DNA from: Candidatus Fermentibacterota bacterium
GTDB taxonomy: Bacteria; Fermentibacterota; Fermentibacteria; Fermentibacterales; JCC-6
Assembly (NCBI GenBank): GCA_030607835.1
Contig: JAUWJE010000068.1
Location: forward strand, 1-8,442
Length of the DNA stretch: 8,442 nt
Direction of reading: 5' to 3'
This document shows, one piece after another, positions 6,083-8,442 of this stretch. The notes beneath the pieces are model-generated. The model ran no database searches. It worked only from the letters and a program-made list of their open reading frames with translations, and was not told the origin of the DNA. How positions within the stretch are numbered: the first letter of the stretch is position 1; each line of letters starts with the position of its first letter. The translations under genes and the position numbers were made by a program.

Positions 6083-7330
6083 ATGGCATTTTCAAACGAT
6101 ACTAGAAAACTGTTCACGAATGAGATTGAGAAAATCAAGGATGATGGTCTCTACAAAGAGAAGCGATTCATCTGTTCAGAACAGGATGCTGAAATAGAGG
6201 TTGAATACCCCGAGGGTGCTGCACACAAAAGGGTTTTGAACTTCTGCGCAAATAATTACCTTGGACTTTCCAGTCATCCCGATGTTATTCAGGCTGCCCA
6301 CGAGGGGCTTGATACCCGCGGTTACGGGATGAGTTCGGTGAGATTTATCTGTGGCACTCAGGACATTCACAGAGAATTGCAGGACAAGGTTTCCGTATTC
6401 CTTGGTATGGAGGATACGCTCCTCTTTCCCTCATGCATGGATGCCAATTCCGGTGTCTTCGAGGCCATACTCGGTCAGGATGATGTTATCATTGCGGACA
6501 GGTTGATTCATGCATCACTGGTGGATGGTATTCGTCTATGCTCAGCGGAGTACGATACATTCAAGCATATGAACATGAAACACCTCAGGAAGAAGCTGGA
6601 ACTCCACCAGAACAAGAGAACAAGGCTTGTAGTTACCGATGGTGTTTTCTCCATGGACGGCGATCTTGCGCCTCTTGATGAAATGGTCGCCCTCTGCAAC
6701 GAGTACGACGCGATGCTTCTGGTTGATGATTCACATGCATCCGGATTCATAGGGAAGACAGGCCGTGGAACTCACGAGCATTTTGACGTCATAGACGGAA
6801 TTGATCTTATCACCACAACCTTCGGCAAGGGGTTGGGGGGTGCTTCCGGAGGGTGTGTGTCCGGTCGCAGTGAGCTGATTGAATTGTGTCGTCAGAAAGC
6901 GCGTCCATACCTCTTTAGTAACTCCCTCGCACCTCCAATCGTTTGCGGATCTATCAAGGTAATAGATCTGATTTCAAAATCCACAGAGCGCAGAGACAAA
7001 CTGGAGTGGAATACAAAGTATTTCCGCGAGAAGATGGAGGAAGCGGGACTTAATATGCGTCCCGGCGAGACTCCCATCGTTCCTGTCATGCTTTACAATG
7101 CGAAGCTCGCCAACGATATGGCAAGGGACATGTATGCTGAAGGCATATATGTAATCGGGTTCTGTTTCCCAGTTGTTCCTGCTGGAAAAGCCAGAATTCG
7201 TGTTCAGCTTTCAGCAGCTCACGAGAAGGTGCACCTTGATAAGTGTGTTGAAGCCTTCAAAAAGATCGGAGCCAAATACGGTATCCTGGGCATGGACAAG
7301 AAGGAAATAATCGCGAAGTACGGTAACTGA
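6083..7330 (+). CDS. kbl: 2-amino-3-ketobutyrate CoA ligase (glycine C-acetyltransferase)
   Basis: A 415-residue PLP enzyme of the alpha-oxoamine synthase family. Kbl joins acetyl-CoA and glycine to give 2-amino-3-ketobutyrate plus CoA, or runs the reverse as the second step of threonine breakdown. It follows E. coli Kbl closely: NFCANNYLGL (53-62), SVRFICGTQDIHREL (85-99), FGMED-like FLGMED (106-111), VTDGVFSMDG (184-193), VDDSHASGF (214-222, PLP-contacting Asp215 and His218), the PLP lysine Lys249 in TTFGKGLGGASGG, and RPYLFSNSLAPPIV (274-287). Arg373 in ARIRVQLSAAH corresponds to the substrate-carboxylate Arg. The 'RFICGTQ' and 'YLFSNSLAP' wording separates it from BioF and serine palmitoyltransferase. 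It has about a dozen extra C-terminal residues compared with E. coli. A GGAG lies 10 bases before the ATG. It is the last gene of the cluster; the usual partner tdh is absent from the window. Confidence 0.93.
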   Translation: MAFSNDTRKLFTNEIEKIKDDGLYKEKRFICSEQDAEIEVEYPEGAAHKRVLNFCANNYLGLSSHPDVIQAAHEGLDTRGYGMSSVRFICGTQDIHRELQDKVSVFLGMEDTLLFPSCMDANSGVFEAILGQDDVIIADRLIHASLVDGIRLCSAEYDTFKHMNMKHLRKKLELHQNKRTRLVVTDGVFSMDGDLAPLDEMVALCNEYDAMLLVDDSHASGFIGKTGRGTHEHFDVIDGIDLITTTFGKGLGGASGGCVSGRSELIELCRQKARPYLFSNSLAPPIVCGSIKVIDLISKSTERRDKLEWNTKYFREKMEEAGLNMRPGETPIVPVMLYNAKLANDMARDMYAEGIYVIGFCFPVVPAGKARIRVQLSAAHEKVHLDKCVEAFKKIGAKYGILGMDKKEIIAKYGN

Positions 7331-7342
7331 TCTCATTAGAGG

Positions 7343-7519
7343 ATGAATCAAAGGGTAGAAAGGTACTGCCGATCTGCCCTGTGGACAGTGAGTATTATGA
7401 CGGACCAGGAGCAGTACGATCTAATGGCTGATCAAAGCGAAGTGAAAACAAGAGGATTTGCTAATGAATTCTCTTCACTTGTTTCCAGATCGATCGACGA
7501 CCTGACCCTGGGAACATAG
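7343..7519 (+). CDS. Doubtful small ORF, possibly continuing past an in-frame TAG
   Basis: ATG to TAG gives 58 residues, beginning 12 bases after the kbl stop. The sequence looks protein-like, especially the helical FANEFSSLVSRSIDDL part, but I recognise no family. AGAGG abuts the ATG with no spacing, so initiation would have to be weak or coupled to kbl. After the TAG (7517-7519) the same frame stays open with PSLREFKSTVTDWISYL and ends in tandem TAA TAG (7571-7576). It may be a small gene broken by a nonsense mutation, or non-coding sequence. Confidence 0.25.
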   Translation: MNQRVERYCRSALWTVSIMTDQEQYDLMADQSEVKTRGFANEFSSLVSRSIDDLTLGT

Positions 7520-7646
7520 CCTTCCCTGAGAGAGTTTAAGTCAACGGTGACTGACTGGATTTCTTATCTTTAATAGAGACTTGAGGAACCTGTTTAAGGG
7601 AATCGGGTATTACAAGAGGATATGAAGGCTGGGAATTTACTACTTA

Positions 7647-7675
7647 TTTACTATGGTTTTGGAATATTTTATTAT
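7647..7675 (+). promoter_or_regulatory. Candidate sigma-70 promoter for the M28 peptidase gene
   Basis: TTTACT (7647-7652) and TATTAT (7670-7675) are separated by exactly 17 bases, matching 4 of 6 and 5 of 6 consensus positions. The surroundings are strongly AT-rich. Transcription would start about 40 bases before the ATG at 7726, leaving room for the GGAAGGGA ribosome-binding site at 7712-7719. Confidence 0.45.
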
Positions 7676-7725
7676 TATTGATCTGTTTGCAGCTTATCTC
7701 TCAAGTGTTCCGGAAGGGATATTGT

Positions 7726-8442
7726 ATGTTTAAAGTAACAATGCTTCTATTTACAATCTTAGCCATCTCCTCAGCTGCCAGTCTTGTTCTTGTCGAAGGA
7801 GACGCATCATTCTATCCAGCGGATTGGAGATCGGTTCTTGAGCCTGTCTATACCACTTCAGGTTATACATTTGCCATCTGCGATCCCGCTTCCCTTTCTT
7901 CGGAGTACAGGATTACCGTGCTCGATGCTGCATTTGAGGATCTTGAAGATTATCGTCTCGTTTTCCTCAGTGGTGATGCCGGTCTCGAGTATGCGGCTGG
8001 ACTCGGACAGTTACTGTTTGAGAAGAATGGACTGATTCTGATAAAGCTGCATAGTGATATTCAAGAGGGAACTGTATTCCCCGGAATATATTTTATTCAG
8101 CCTCTCATTCGGCAGAATCCACCAAGACACCTTTTCGATTCCGGATCTCATCGCGGGTATGATGACTATGTTTCTGAAATAGTTGAGGCAGTAAGCGAGG
8201 ATACGGTCCAGGCATTCACCCAGCATCTGGAGGATTACGGGACCAGGTATTCAAGCACTGATAATTTCGATTCATCGTGTAACTGGGTCGAGGATAAGTT
8301 CGAATCATACGGATATGAAGCTGAGCAGCAGCATTTCAGCTCATTGGGTTATGACTGCCAGAATGTGATCGCCGAGAAAACCGGTATTGAGGACCCCACC
8401 AAGATCTACATCATCTGCGGGCACCTGGATTCTACTTCCCCC
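7726..8442 (+). CDS. Secreted M28-family zinc metallopeptidase, cut by right edge
   Basis: The first 239 codons of an exported peptidase, open to the window edge. A signal peptide is evident: MFKVTMLLFTILAISSAAS, probably cut near residues 17-18. Residues 20 to about 140 form an N-terminal region of alternating strands and turns, perhaps a propeptide; I do not recognise it. From about 148 the pattern typical of M28 enzymes appears: a helical SEDTVQAFTQHLEDYGTRYS stretch, WVEDKFESYGYE, QNVIAEKTG (220 region) and IYIICGHLDSTS at the end. His233 corresponds to the first zinc ligand and Asp235 to the adjacent catalytic Asp of M28 aminopeptidases; the remaining ligands lie beyond the window. The ATG has GGAAGGGA seven bases upstream. 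The gene has its own likely promoter, 395 bases after kbl, and is probably not part of that operon. Likely role: extracellular or periplasmic peptide degradation. Confidence 0.88.
   Translation, partial: MFKVTMLLFTILAISSAASLVLVEGDASFYPADWRSVLEPVYTTSGYTFAICDPASLSSEYRITVLDAAFEDLEDYRLVFLSGDAGLEYAAGLGQLLFEKNGLILIKLHSDIQEGTVFPGIYFIQPLIRQNPPRHLFDSGSHRGYDDYVSEIVEAVSEDTVQAFTQHLEDYGTRYSSTDNFDSSCNWVEDKFESYGYEAEQQHFSSLGYDCQNVIAEKTGIEDPTKIYIICGHLDSTSP

Larger units (their letters stand above)
7331..7725. other. 395-base gap between kbl and the peptidase gene
   Basis: No established gene fills this gap. Its first 240 bases hold a doubtful small reading frame split by an in-frame TAG (7343-7573). The last 130 bases are AT-rich and hold a promoter candidate. 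No clear GC-rich hairpin with a T-run was found after kbl; AAGTGAA in the small frame and TTCACTT downstream (around 7440-7490) could pair, but the loop is long. Confidence 0.5.

Noticed and set aside
5464..6095. Several minus-strand open frames opposite the ligase end, acp and kbl start
   Set aside because: They are antisense to genes with clear family motifs and have low-complexity Ser-rich sequence caused by the acidic codons on the other strand.
6083..7330. Reading the alpha-oxoamine synthase as BioF or serine palmitoyltransferase because of the neighbouring ACP and ligase
   Set aside because: Kbl-specific wording such as RFICGTQ and RPYLFSNSLAP is present throughout and overall agreement with E. 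coli Kbl is close.
7440..7490. Possible terminator hairpin after kbl from AAGTGAA / TTCACTT
   Set aside because: The loop is more than 20 bases long and no T-run follows.
1..8442. tRNA, rRNA, CRISPR array or insertion sequence
   Set aside because: No cloverleaf, repeated spacer units, transposase or terminal inverted repeats were seen.

Overview
The window looks like bacterial chromosome of moderate GC content, probably from an uncultured lineage. The kind of secreted M28 metallopeptidase at the right edge and the AftB-like GT-C glycosyltransferase would fit an FCB-group or candidate-phylum bacterium such as Fermentibacteria. That placement is inference from protein style only; no rRNA or other marker gene is present.

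Layout, left to right: (1) 1-301, minus strand, the N-terminal part of an unidentified protein that runs off the left edge, possibly a GNAT acetyltransferase. A weak promoter with a dyad in its spacer lies upstream. (2) 302-800, about 500 bases without a convincing gene, containing short broken reading frames. (3) 801-1982, minus strand, a membrane histidine kinase with no response regulator beside it. (4) 2101-3489, minus strand, a multi-spanning GT-C type glycosyltransferase, diverging from the next block. (5) 3628-7330, plus strand, a tight four-gene cluster: holo-ACP synthase (acpS), acetyl-CoA synthetase-type AMP-forming ligase (acsA-like), a stand-alone acyl carrier protein, and a 2-amino-3-ketobutyrate CoA ligase/glycine C-acetyltransferase (kbl). 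(6) 7331-7725, a 395-base gap holding a doubtful small ORF interrupted by an in-frame TAG, then a good candidate promoter. (7) 7726 to the right edge, plus strand, the N-terminal half of a secreted M28 zinc metallopeptidase.

The block of most interest is the four-gene cluster. AcpS makes holo-ACP by adding phosphopantetheine, the ligase activates a short carboxylic acid (the acetate-type Trp is kept), the ACP could carry the acyl group, and Kbl is a pyridoxal-phosphate alpha-oxoamine synthase that joins glycine with an acyl thioester. Ligase, ACP and alpha-oxoamine synthase also occur together in bacterial sphingolipid loci, but here the synthase is of the Kbl (acetyl) type and a phosphopantetheinyl transferase is included. 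A carrier-linked glycine acylation route, or a carrier-linked threonine/glycine-acetate interconversion, is a testable inference. No threonine dehydrogenase gene is in the window.
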